A model generated the notes under the pieces. It ran no database searches. It worked only from the letters and a program-made list of their open reading frames with translations, and was not told the origin of the DNA. A DNA stretch of 64,000 nucleotides, from contig NW_020653200.1 in NCBI RefSeq assembly GCF_003589595.1, forward strand, positions 8,723,975-8,787,974, written 5' to 3'. Shown here one piece after another: positions 10,272-20,960 of this stretch. Every line of letters starts with the position of its first letter. Position 1 is the stretch's first letter. The position numbers and the translations under genes were made by a program. The stretch is from Hyposmocoma kahamanoa (Eukaryota; Arthropoda; Insecta; Lepidoptera; Cosmopterigidae).

Positions 10272-12475
10272 TTTATTTATTTATTTAAACTTAATTGTAC
10301 AATACACAGTCAACCATTAAGCCAAACAGAAAAAAAATACAATAGGCTGGTGCTACACGTAAACAAGAAGAACAATATATTAGAAAACTAATCGATAATT
10401 TGTATGGTATAAATAAATAACATACTATAAACATACTTATTATACATACATAATAAACTTACATATACATATATATTATAATAATAAATAATATGATATA
10501 GGTACCCAAAGCAACTTTATACAGAATCTTAATTTTGACAATAGTCAAACAGATGCTTGCGCAACATGCGCTTGAAAGATAATTTGGTCTGAGCTTGTCT
10601 TACATGGAGCGAGAGCGAGAACGAATTGCATGAAGGGTAAAAGAATTAGACAAAAAAACAGTGCGATGAGAAGGAATAGAAAGCTTAAGGCTACGGGGAG
10701 ATCGAAATTCGCAACCCGGCCGAGCGGTTCGAAATTGAAATGAACATTTAAGATGATCAGGTACAGCCGGGTCGAACAAGATGGAGAAAAGAGTGGTTAA
10801 CATTCTTAAGGACCTGCGTTCACGGATGGAAAGCCAATTTAGTTGACGACGAAAAGCAGAGATGTGGTCATACTTCCGCAGACCAAAAATAAACCTAATG
10901 CAGTTGTTAAGAAGACGATCTAATCTATTCAAAGAGACTTGAGAGATGTTACTGTAACATACGTCAGCATAATCAATCACAGGCAACACTAGAGCTTGAA
11001 CAACGAGAGTTTTGGCTTTAATTGGAAGACAGTTCTTAAACCTGTATAGAGCTCTTAGGGTCGTATTCTAGAACTCTACTCAATGCTCAAGTCAGGATTT
11101 GAGTATGATTTAAAGCACTAGAAATCATACTCAAGTCCGTGCCATTAGGGTCGTATTTCCAGTGCTTGTGTTTCAATTGCAATCCTGACTTGAGCATTGA
11201 GTAGAGTTCTAGAATACGACCCTTAGTGTGTCTGTAACCCTACGACAAACGTCAGACACCTGGGAATCCCACGTAAGGCCTGCGTCAATAATAAGTCCCA
11301 GATTCTTTACCTGATTTGACAGAGGAATCACTATGTTCTCAAACATTATTGGTGGCACGCACGACGTATCACAAGACGAAAAAAGGCGTGAGCTTCCAAG
11401 GATGACTTGACACTTGGAAGACTTGACGTTGATACCAAACCTTTGGGACCAAACCGAGACGCGATGAAGGTCATTATTAATTAATACAATTGCATCACTG
11501 GTGCCACCGACATTAACCTCGGTATAAAGCTACAAGTCGTCGGCATACAGGTGGTAAGAACATTTGATGCTGGACTAATCAGATTTATGAAAATAGAAAA
11601 CAAGAGAGGAGAGAGAATTCCGCCCTGAGGTACCCTGGAAATGAGTTTACACCATTCTGAGAACGAGCGAACAATACGAATCGCTTGTTGGCGATCGCGG
11701 AGATAAGAAGGGAACCATTGAGCTGCCGTTGAAGAGATGTTTAGGTGGTCTAAGGTAGCAAGGAGAAGGTCATGATCAACGACGTTGAATGCATCGGAGA
11801 AGTCAATTAGGACCAGCACAGTAAGTAGAGTACAGTCCATGCCCCTCCTTCATCCTCAACAATCTTTAGCAAGGCAGTAGAAGTACTATGACCTGGTCGA
11901 AAACCTGATTGAAATGGAGAAAGGATATTGTTTGAGTAAACATAAACAGACAATTGTTTGTGCCTCTAAGACTTTAGAAAGATAAGGAAGAATTGAGACT
12001 GGGGTTAGTAAATTTTAGAAGAGGGATTAAATTCGGAGAGGGAGGGATTCGCCATAGAGAAGGAAAAGCCCCAGTCATCATCGAAAAATTAACTACGTGC
12101 GTGATAATAGGTAGTATACATTCTAAAATACACATTACCATAATTCTACTTACGTCATCGTGCCCAATAGCATTAGATTTGATTGACAAAACCACTTTCC
12201 TGATCTCATCTTCAGTAACTGAGGTGAAAATAAAAACAGAATTTGAAATTTTGGGCAGTGCTCTAATAAATGCAATACTTTGTTGTTTGGTGTTGGTGTC
12301 TAAAGTTGTAGTTTTGGCAAAGTGAGTATTCAGCTCACTTAAGGAAAAGGAAGAAGTTATACTGTACGAACTTTGCGGTTTACCTACACCAATGGATTTT
12401 AGGAATTTCCAGGTGTTAACGGGGGAAGAATGTAAAATATTTTCATAAATATGTTTACGTTTGGGCAGCCAATTA
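10272..12475 (-). mobile_element. CR1/Jockey-like LINE, reverse transcriptase and 3' end
   Basis: On the minus strand, from 12475 down, the order is: RT fingers (KSNAIGHDDVSRIM, then PSLWRI), motif A VLIDFSDAFNVVDHDLL, motif B RVPQGGILSPLLFSIFI, catalytic YADD near 11540, then the thumb and C-terminal region (ALVLPVIDYADVCYSN, FIFGLRKYDH) ending near 10600. A 3' UTR follows with a TAAATAAATAAATAAA-type tail near 10275. The frame is broken: YADDL is followed by a TAG, there is a shift between motifs B and C, and the region before motif A is scrambled. MITE C interrupts it at 11058-11222. The endonuclease and ORF1 parts are absent, so it is a dead 5'-truncated copy. The clade is a judgement from motif wording. 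Confidence 0.85.
11058..11222. mobile_element. MITE family C, copy 1, inside the LINE
   Basis: The termini GGGTCGTATTCTAGAACTCT and its inverse are near-perfect over 40 bp. Direct TTA duplications sit at 11055-11057 and 11223-11225. The interior holds a second GGGTCGTATTTCC preceded by TTA. With the element and one TTA taken out, the host LINE reads through as TDTLRALYRF, so the insertion point is certain. The TTA target and GGG ends fit a PIF/Harbinger-derived MITE. Confidence 0.85.
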
Positions 12476-15400
12476 CCATTACCATTTGATTACACCTATT
12501 TCTTATTTTAGTAGAATATTTACTTTTTTACTACTAGATGTAGGGTTCCAAAACATTTCTTTCTCTATTGCCGTATTTGATGTCAGTAAAGATTGCTACT
12601 TCACTCATTATTGGGTCATTGAATGTTCAATTTAGCACTTTGCTAAAGTTGTGAAATTCCTCTATATAAAAACCATATGTAATGAATGTAAAGTCTAGTC
12701 AATACGGTAGTCCATCACTCAGCTTCAAACTTATTTTATCTCAACAATTCTCTTTATGTATTATCCGAGCGGACCTTGATACATAATATATATATTATGA
12801 TGTATTGTTGTACTCGATAAACTTAGCTACTCGAACAGTAGAGTTCGGTGAGTATAGACTTGATAACATTCTATTCATAGAGAACCGTTTTGAATACTTG
12901 CAAATTTGGTTCAAAGAGTTATTAATATATGTAGTAGTGGTATATTTTAATTCTGTACCTTTTAAACATGTCATACAAGACAGGTGATGACAAAGAGTTT
13001 AGATGTAAGTCAGTGCAATACGGACTGAATAATCACAGTACAGTGTAATAAAAAAACTGACCTCAAAAGTCATTTATCCCCTAGTTTGCCACTCTTAGAG
13101 GTGGAATATATTCTTCAAATTTAAATGGTACCACTACTGAGGTACCCACTTTCCAAAAAAAAAGAATCATCAAAATCGGTTATCGCGATTTTACGAGTTA
13201 TCGCGTAATATACGTACAAAAAAAGAACGTACAGTCGAATAGAGAACTTCCCCCTTTTTTCGAAGTCGATTAAAAAATATTTACACTTATTACTTAATTT
13301 TGTCGCTACAGGCCTGATGTAAATATAAAAAGAAATACTATTAATATAGTTAATCAAACTTTTTCTGGATGCCAATAACATTTCTTTGACCAAGTAGTTA
13401 AATTCAGATTCTTTCAGTTACAAATAATTAAAATATAACACATAGCAACAAATATAAATACCATTCTTAGGTTTTCTCGATTTTTACACATAAGAAATGA
13501 AGCTATTTTTCCGGATTTAAATCGCGTATATTGGTTTTTTCCAAACAAAACAACGTTTCGGGCCCTTTACAGGTATTGATATAATTATCAACCACACATT
13601 TTCTAAATTGTATTATTTTATATTATAAAGTTTCGACGTACTAACCAAAGAAACTTTGTACTGTTGCCTACTCAAATTCCCAGCTGCAAAAAGGATCAGC
13701 ATCAGAATGGTTTTAAATGACGAGTGTCCATCAAGTCAACAACCAGACTGAAATGCGTCTCCTTCTTTTTGCTTAATGGCGGTACCCTTTAGATTTCGCC
13801 AGTATCGAGTTTTCCGCTTAGTAATTGTAAGGGCTTCTGTAGACTCTGCTATTCAGTGATTACTGTGTCACAATGTGATATACAAAATACTTACTTATTA
13901 AAGTTTAAATTTTGAAGCTGCAGAGCTGTTGAATTGCCTGAAATGGACAGAAAACAATATATATAGACAAATGTTAGTAGGTATGTTAGGCAGGACGAAC
14001 AAATTATAATCTTATGTTATAGTTGGTTATATAATCACAAAGGACATTGATCCAATACGTATGCACATGACTTAAACTAACGCGTCTCCAAGGGGCTACG
14101 TGAAATTAATTAAAGAAATGTCAAACACGACGTTGATGTCTTTTTTAGTTTACGCTGAAGAAAACAACATGGTAGGGCCAATATTATCCAAATTTGACGT
14201 TTAAACGTAAACTTCAATACAGACCAGCTTCCCATCAAACAATAGATTGATATGCTAAAACCCATTATGAGAGCGAAGTCTGTTCAGATTATTTATTAAG
14301 GATGGAATAGGATATTTATTTATACGGAAAGTTTTCAAAACCAATTATAAGTATCAATGTTTGTAAGTTGTAAATAGTTAAATCATTAAAAACATTTAAA
14401 CAACTTTTCTTCATATAGATATCAATCGTGTTGGACTGATAAATTATTAAACGTGGGCGGTAATATTGAGAAATAGGTAGGTACGTTTGGAAAATGTAAG
14501 AAGACGTCAGGAATTTTAAACATGAGATATATTCACCGACTGTCAATTAAATTAGACCATTTTTAAATAATCCATTTGAGTGACGGGAATTGTATGGTGT
14601 GTACGTCGTATCACTGTTTCTGGAAATGCACACCGTGTTTTGACCCTGGCGCGCGGCCAACCAGTGTACACGACGCACACTATTGCACTTATAATAATTC
14701 TTATATTCGATTACCGTAGAAGCAAACACGTACGCTCTATATAACCTGAATTCTGTACTAATTTCTAGACGATATCAATAGAATGTCCTATCGTTTAGTA
14801 TAACTTCAATCAATGTTATAATATAGCCTACAAGACGGTAGTGTAGGGATGAAAAGTAAAACCTTTCACGAATTTTCTTGATCCGTCTCGCAGCACCATT
14901 ATCGATCAACCTGTATTTTTTATGTTTGTTGTTTTTATGAGAGTACAAATTAATTTTATTTATTTTTATTATTATTATATTTAAATCATCAAAATTATTA
15001 TTTTTTTGTTTAATTATTACACCTGCTATATATAGCCCATTAGAAAATAGCACCGCTACTATAAAATATTAATCTGTTTTATAATTTACTTAAATAAAAC
15101 ATTTTAATATGGACCTTTGCCAGTGAATGTAAAATTACAAATTATTAAAAATTGTACGCCTAATTCTGTCGCTACGTATTGACAGTTTTTCGTTGAAAAA
15201 TCATTTCGTCCGCTAGCGTAATTTTGCTGTCGCGTGGGAAGCTCAATGAAATCCTACATTTGACGCTTTTGATTTTTCACGAGCGCCACTTTGAAGATTG
15301 CAAAATATCGTTGTGTAAATAATCTCTTTTCATCCATCGTCCAAAGAATGAGAGAACATTAATTAAACACATGTCACCTCCCACGCCACAGTCTGTTTAT

Positions 15401-16006
15401 CCCCCTTTTGTATATATCACTCGAAGCTACCTTTATTTCCATTATACCTGGTATAGGTTACACCGGATTTGTTATGACATCTTTTGTAACCAGCTTTAAA
15501 CCAGTTATGTCTGTTTTTATCACTGGTAAACTCACGATAAAACGTACCCTCTATGTATAACCGTGAGTTTATATAAGATATTCCGTATTGTTATATTACA
15601 TTTTTCATATAGCTGAAAGATCTGCGAATGAAATTGTCTACCCCTCTCGTTTATTCCCTTCAACTGTTTGAATTGCAAGATAATATATAAATGGCCTTGT
15701 ATAAACAACGTCCTTTAAATTTATTACAGACATTTTAATTTCCTTTAAGAAATAGTAAATCATTATAATTTTATTCATAACAGTGTAACATTAGTTATAC
15801 TATTATGTATTACAATAGAGAAATTGTTACTAAACATTCCTAACCGTACAAAACTTACAAATAAGATCCATAGGTACATTGGTACGAACTGCCGAACTCT
15901 TTTTCAATTTGAGAGCAACCATTCTTCCACTGGATTGACCCGCTCTTTTCTTTTTAAATGTAATAAAACTAAGTTATTAAAAATGTCGTTTTCTTCTATG
16001 TTATAG
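12476..16006 (+). other. Intron-like DNA with small repeats
   Basis: AT-rich. The block at about 13500-13575 (GTTTCGGGCCCTTTACAGG) recurs near 56959. The block at 13782-13868 (GCCAGTATCGAGTTTT and onward) recurs at 29313-29400. A weak inverted repeat lies at 14596-14685 (GTGTGTACGTCGTATCACTG and its approximate inverse). No supported exon until 16007. Confidence 0.45.
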
Positions 16007-16163
16007 AGCCAGGCAATGAGAATCGTGCGTACCGTAGGCCAGGCATTTGAAGTATGCCACAAGATGCAAGTAAACATGCCGGAACAACCAGTGCCGTCCA
16101 CTTCATCAGCCATCGACGAGCCAGTTCCCACTGAACGAACGAGTGACGTAGCTGCCTCCAAAG
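16007..16163 (+). CDS. NOS1AP: NOS1AP/CAPON homologue, exon ending the PTB domain
   Basis: After the acceptor TTATAG the exon reads SQAMRIVRTVGQAFEVCHK, the C-terminal helix of the NOS1AP PTB domain and its diagnostic motif. A divergent Ser/Pro/Glu-rich linker follows. NOS1AP is a cytoplasmic adaptor: its PTB domain binds partners such as Dexras1 and Scribble, and other parts link it to neuronal NOS. The chosen donor is AAAG/GTCTGA at 16163, phase 1. It is a weak donor, but it is the one whose phase fits the next exon (joined codon GAA). Reading through would continue 56 more codons to a TGA at 16331-16333. The start is in phase 0. The PTB exons that should come before it are not visible upstream in the window. 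Identity is firm; the 3' boundary is inferred. Confidence 0.85.
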
Positions 16164-17988
16164 GTCTGATGTCAACCCGCAAATCCGTAACCGAATCAAC
16201 AAAAAGTAGTTCTAAACTTACACGTTTCTTACAGTTTTCTGGAAAAGCGGCAACGATGGCGTTTGCCGACGGTACCGAATTTTATAAGATATCCGACACG
16301 TTTCGCAAGCGTCGCCACCGTTGTCGCTCCTGAGTACGGCCAAGGGGCCTTTTTCACCGTCACGTAACCGCTATTCTGCAGATAAACACAATCCCTGACT
16401 TTTTTCCTTATTTACTTAAAAGTCTCGCCCTCGTCCCCTAGTATGAAATATTAATTTGGTGGACTTTTATACTCTACGTTACGACGTAGATGCCCAATGA
16501 ATGCATTCGGGTAGAAACGGTTAGTCGACAGTTTACTTGGAGATGATCCACATCAAGTGCATTGAGTGAACAATCCAATTAGCAAGCACGACGACCAGTG
16601 TACCACGCAACTGTACGTGACAGGCTGTCTATTGCTCGTTCCATATGCTTTGTGAAATTCTTTGCTGATGCGAAATTAGCAATAGCGAAATGTGACAATA
16701 TAAGAGCGAATGGTAAAACATGAATACAATATGTATTTGGATGTGATCTTTTTGAATGCTTATCTAGATTATTAATAAACGTGAATCGTCAACGACATTA
16801 GAGGGCTTGTACTGACTGAATTACATTCTTGTAACTTTTTTTTCTCAGGAAAACACATTACGAGCAAGACTCGTGTGTTTTCAAGTGGAAACGTCTTACA
16901 TGTAAATAAAAACATAAAATCAGACGAAATGTGAAAAAACGGTGTTTTTTTTTATCTTATTGCTTTTGAACACTTTCATTCACACGATGCGTTAGTGTTG
17001 TGGTTGCTGAAATCATATCAGCATTTTCTAGGCTTCTAATTATAGTTCTCATTTCGAAATGCTTGTTTAATCATTCATTTTAACACTGACCATTTGGCAA
17101 CAAGAATTAAAGACCGTAGAAAAGTCATACCTTGCAATAAATTGATATTTTGCGGCAGGTAAACAGCTAATAAAATTTTAGTGTTGAAATAACAAGTTCT
17201 ATGAAGGTACGAAACAAACTGCTGATTTACACGCGGCCTACATAACCACAATTTTCACCTTGTAATTGGAGATTTTGAAATATTCTGGAAAAGCAGTTCA
17301 TTCAACGTTCAATTCAAATAACAAGTGTCACAATATCGTTGTGGGTTATTTTTGATGAACAGCTTTTATTCCACAACTTTCAAAAATAACTATGAAAACT
17401 TCCATCAATTACTTTATAGATTGTGATGATAAAGAAGTAAAATACTGCGTCAATTTCCGAAAATAACAAAACTAAAGTAATACATGGTTTCTATTAAAAG
17501 AAACCATGTATTATGCCATTTCATCTCAACCAACAAATAATAACAGAAAAGCATACAAAATAAACATTCAACTAATAATTATAGACAGAAACGGTTAAAG
17601 GTTTACGTTAAATCGCCACATCTTACCTAACATCTATTTCTCTTTTCTCATCCGTGTGGGTGGGATATAATTAGCTTTTATGTATAGTTTTATGACATAC
17701 AACGCAACGGGTAACAGCTGGTTTGATGAAGTACGTCATAATTTTACGTCCCTACACCTTAGTTTACATAATACTACTGTGCCAATGTCAATATACGTCT
17801 ACAGTGCGGTTTTTGCAAGCATTTTCCAAATTTACATCCCATAATGTGTTTTCCAGGTATTCGAGTAATTTATTTCATTTCTTCAATTTTATCAAGCCTT
17901 CTGACGACTTTCATATGATTATGATACCTCACTAATTCTACAGCAAATTTTTATTAGTAAAAGTAGCAATAATAATTATAATCGGCAG
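16164..17988 (+). other. Intron of the NOS1AP homologue
   Basis: AT-rich, no further exon seen. A perfect hairpin stands out: AATACATGGTTTCT at 17479-17492 and AGAAACCATGTATT at 17499-17512 with a 6-base loop. Confidence 0.5.
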
Positions 17989-18149
17989 AAGGAGCATCAG
18001 AATGCGGTGCTTCGGAGTCAGGTGCTGTTTCTGCTTCAAAAATTGCTGTGGAAGAAGGCGCTGTTGGCGGCGAAGAACCTTCCCGACCAAAACACCTTGA
18101 CTTGTTGCCTCCACCACCGAGGAAGGACGGCGGTAAAAAATCACCACTG
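17989..18149 (+). CDS. NOS1AP: NOS1AP homologue, acidic then proline-rich linker exon
   Basis: Between acceptor ATCGGCAG and donor CTG/GTATGT the + frame is open and biased: Ala/Gly/Ser/Glu-rich (GASECGASESGAVSAS), then EEPSRPKHLDLLPPPPRKD. It enters with two bases (phase 1) and leaves in phase 0, matching both neighbours. It lies between the PTB and coiled-coil exons, where the family has a long, poorly conserved linker. The PPPP run could bind SH3 or WW domains, which is speculation. The minus frame over the same bases is also open, but its product has no meaning. The exon is called from composition, phase and splice sites. Confidence 0.75.
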
Positions 18150-18184
18150 GTATGTATGGTATTGAGTATTGAGCATGTGTTACG

Positions 18185-18622
18185 ATAAGTGTAATTAATT
18201 TGATAATTATTAATAATAACCGGTCATTATTAATAATTCACTACTCTCTTCGATAATAATAATAAATCTCGCCAGTGCAATTGCAAATGAAAAAACGCAA
18301 AGAAATAACTCTTGCCGCAACACGTTAAGCTTTTTCGTATACTAACCTAACATAAAGGGGGCCGAAACAGCTCAAAAAGGCAAACAGGTTCGGTTCTGGC
18401 TGCTGTTGCTTTCCATTGAGTAATATTTGTACCCGAAAGGTTAATTCCTGCTTGCGATATTATATTTGTAAACAACATAAAACTGAAAATTAATTACAAT
18501 TATCAGTACTTAGGGTTAATTATTAATAATCACTGGTAAAAGTAATTAATGTATTACTTTTACCTCGAATTTCGGCAATTATTAATAATGATTAATGATA
18601 ATTTCCGATTAATCACACTTAA
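18185..18622. mobile_element. AT-rich MITE just inside the intron
   Basis: The left arm TAAGTGTAATTAATTTGATA and the right end ATTAATCACACTTA are inverted copies, and inner blocks TAATTATTAATAAT recur on both sides. A perfect inner hairpin GGTAAAAGTAAT/ATTACTTTTACC lies at 18535-18564. It starts about 35 bases after the exon donor and is non-coding. Confidence 0.6.
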
Positions 18623-18860
18623 TATAAAAACAATGATGAAATGTTAAGGTCATTTAATAGACTCTTTTTCAGCTATTACTCTTCTCCCCAACTGTATAGA
18701 ATCATAATTATTTAGCTAATTAATACAGTCACTAAACGTATTGTTTTTTTAAACCCTCCGGTACAAAACAATGTACACCAAAAAGTCAATTATGTTATCC
18801 ATCCGTAAGCTAACAATCTAGATGAATTTAATTAGTCCAAACACCATAGTTCTACTGTAA

Positions 18861-19423
18861 GGGTGCGTCCCCATTATGTCGTGACGACAGATCGACACCT
18901 CCAATTAACACTACGCCCACGTTTTGGACCTGTTCTGTTTTTATTTTGTTTTTTGTTTTTTGTCTTTTTTGTATAAAATTTGTTTTTTTTGCTTTTGTTT
19001 TCGAGTTTTGTTTTTTGTTTTCTAAAAAATTCGAGGAATATAGTATTAGTAAATAAATATAGCTATTTACAAAAATAACAGAAGATGACCAAAACATAAA
19101 GTTGGCTCAGTGTTCATTGAAGGTACCGCGATAGTCGTGCAGTTTAAAGTGACGTGGCGTGTATATTTAAATGAAGTTGTTCACATATAGAACAACACGA
19201 TTAACTGTCGTTCACGACTTTTTGACGTTACGACGACAGACTGTCTAGTCAATGGGAAAAGCTAGAACGACCGTCGTGGGAACAGCTTGACACGATATTC
19301 GTTCAACGATAATATAAACGTCCACGACAAAGTCACGGCAGACAGTCGTGATATGGGAACAGGCTAGACGCGACAGTCGTCCAACGATAAATAAAACGTT
19401 ACGAATATAATGGGAACGCACCC
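18861..19423 (-). mobile_element. MITE family A, copy 2 (both ends present)
   Basis: It begins GGGTGCGTCCCCATTATGTC and ends with the inverse of GGGTGCGTTCCCATTAT. It is oriented opposite to copies at 1560 and 41162. The flanking triplets are TAA and TAT, close to a TWA target. It carries a foreign insertion at 18893-19130. Confidence 0.8.
18893..19130. repeat. T-rich sequence inserted in MITE A copy 2
   Basis: Other copies run from GACAGAT straight into AGTCGTGCA. Here they are separated by about 238 bases that include a long TTTTGTTTTTTG tract. I see no terminal repeats. The 81-codon minus frame across it is low-complexity, not a gene. Confidence 0.55.
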
Positions 19424-19974
19424 TATGTAGTTGAGTAGTCTGCAGTCTGTCCTGGTTGAGCATCAGATTAAAGTCACCACATTTTATTATAATGTCGTCG
19501 GATTTCCATAGTACCCATACCAAATTTCAATTGGATCGGACAAGTGGAAATAAAATAAATATTCATGTTATCACTGAGATCCCTGTACCAAATTAGAAAA
19601 CAGATGAAGATCTTTAAACAGCAGAACAGATGATCATCAAATATAGCTAAGAACCATGTCGATTAAATTAACCTTCAAATAATAAAAATCGCTTTGAGTT
19701 CAGTCCATCCATATGGAAACTACGATACAGTAGATAGACAAAGAAGCACCCGAATACACAGAGAAAGGCTTTGAATTTATTATTGTTCCCCTCTTCTAGC
19801 GATAAGAGTTCCTTAATAATTGAAACAAACACAACAAAACACTTCAAAAAAATACTTTTAAAAGTCAAAATGTTTAGGAAATGAAACTAATTTTTCGGAT
19901 CTGATTCACATATAAGCACTCAGAAAGTTTTGCGAAACAGAAAAAAACGGTTTTATGGGTATAATTTTTTAAAT

Positions 19975-20210
19975 TAAATATTTTCAAAGGACTCTACCGT
20001 GTTTACGCAATGTTTCATGGTGAACCAATTTTTGAAATACATTTTCTAGTCCGCCTCAGACACCTCTTACTGCCTATTCGAACGTTGCTATTGTATACTC
20101 CGGCGCAGAAAACTGTGTCCCTTTGAATTTATTTCTTATTTTAAGAAATAGAAAGAAGTCACTTGGTGCCAAATCAGAGTTGTAAGGGGAGTGACACAAA
20201 AGTTTAAGAC
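19975..20210 (-). mobile_element. Mariner transposase C-terminal piece, antisense
   Basis: Minus-strand translation gives HSPYNSDLAPSDFFLF, the mariner signature around the third catalytic Asp (usually YSPDLAPSD), then GTQFSAPEYTIATFE and SEADWKMYFKNWF, typical of the C-terminus. Stops interrupt it. It abuts an oppositely oriented piece of a mariner at 20211. Confidence 0.75.
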
Positions 20211-20960
20211 TCTTCTACCACGTACCGTTTATAATGAATTTTAAGCAGTGAAATATTTAATTGAGGAGAATAAGCGAATCACATATGAATACAGACATTC
20301 AGCGCGTATTATAGATCGGATCGGGAAGTGTTCACGAGCATCTTCACGAGAGGAGCTTGGTTTGGGTGCCACTCAATCTCACCGATGCTCAGAAGCAGCC
20401 CGTGTGGAATGGTGCCGTAACATGATTGCTAAGTTTGAAGCAGGCTCGACTCGGTGCGTTTACGATATTATTACAGGTTATGAATCTTGGATTTGTCAAT
20501 ATGGTTCAGGGGGTCTACTCTCGATCTGCGTCCGACATTCGTCGGAAACAATTACTGTCAAATAAGTAATATTCGACAAAATTAAAAGACAAGTATCAAG
20601 TACGAAGCTTCATTCGCATCACGCGTCTTTTCATTTGGTCAAGTGTTGCTTATTTGGCAGTAATTGTTTCAGACGGAGATCGAGAGTAGACCCCCAGAAA
20701 CGAAACGCCATTCGACGGTTTGGCTGTTTCAAATCGAACCAACGCCTACCAAAATTAAATGAGAGCGCATAGAAGACTTTGATTGCTAGTTTTTTTTACG
20801 GGGTATCTGGTGTTCCCTTATGAAATCAAAATAGCATTAATCCACCAAGGCCGGCTGAAGTCTATCAAACGATTCGTCCGGTTTTACTGACGAAACTTGA
20901 CGCAGACCCATTTTTCATGAGACACTTATGTTTCAAATTAGCTCGTGAAAGAAAATGTAG
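20211..20960 (+). mobile_element. Mariner transposase central piece, interrupted by a MITE
   Basis: Plus-strand translation gives EAARVEWCRNMIAKFEAG and a degenerate first catalytic box (ITGYESW where TGDETW is usual), then a break at 20510-20694, then SETKRHSTVWLFQIEPTPTK. The catalytic Asp is replaced by Tyr and stops follow, so this copy is dead. It is a different lineage from the intact copy at 41958. Homology fades after about 20960. Confidence 0.75.
20510..20694. mobile_element. MITE with CAG duplication inside a mariner
   Basis: The ends GGGGTCTACTCTCGATCT and their inverse flank about 185 bp. Direct CAG copies lie at 20507-20509 and 20695-20697. Without the element and one CAG the mariner frame reads YGSETKRHS, which fixes the boundaries. 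It is non-coding. Confidence 0.8.

Noticed and set aside
15904..16202. Two minus-strand ORFs over the PTB exon
   Set aside because: They are antisense shadows of the NOS1AP exon at 16007-16163.
16007..16333. Whole 105-codon frame as a stand-alone gene
   Set aside because: It starts with a splice acceptor and the last helix of a PTB domain, so it is an exon. The downstream part is at best a retained intron.
18852..19097. 81-codon minus ORF rich in Lys/Asn/Thr
   Set aside because: It spans the junction of MITE A and a T-rich insert, so it cannot be a real gene.
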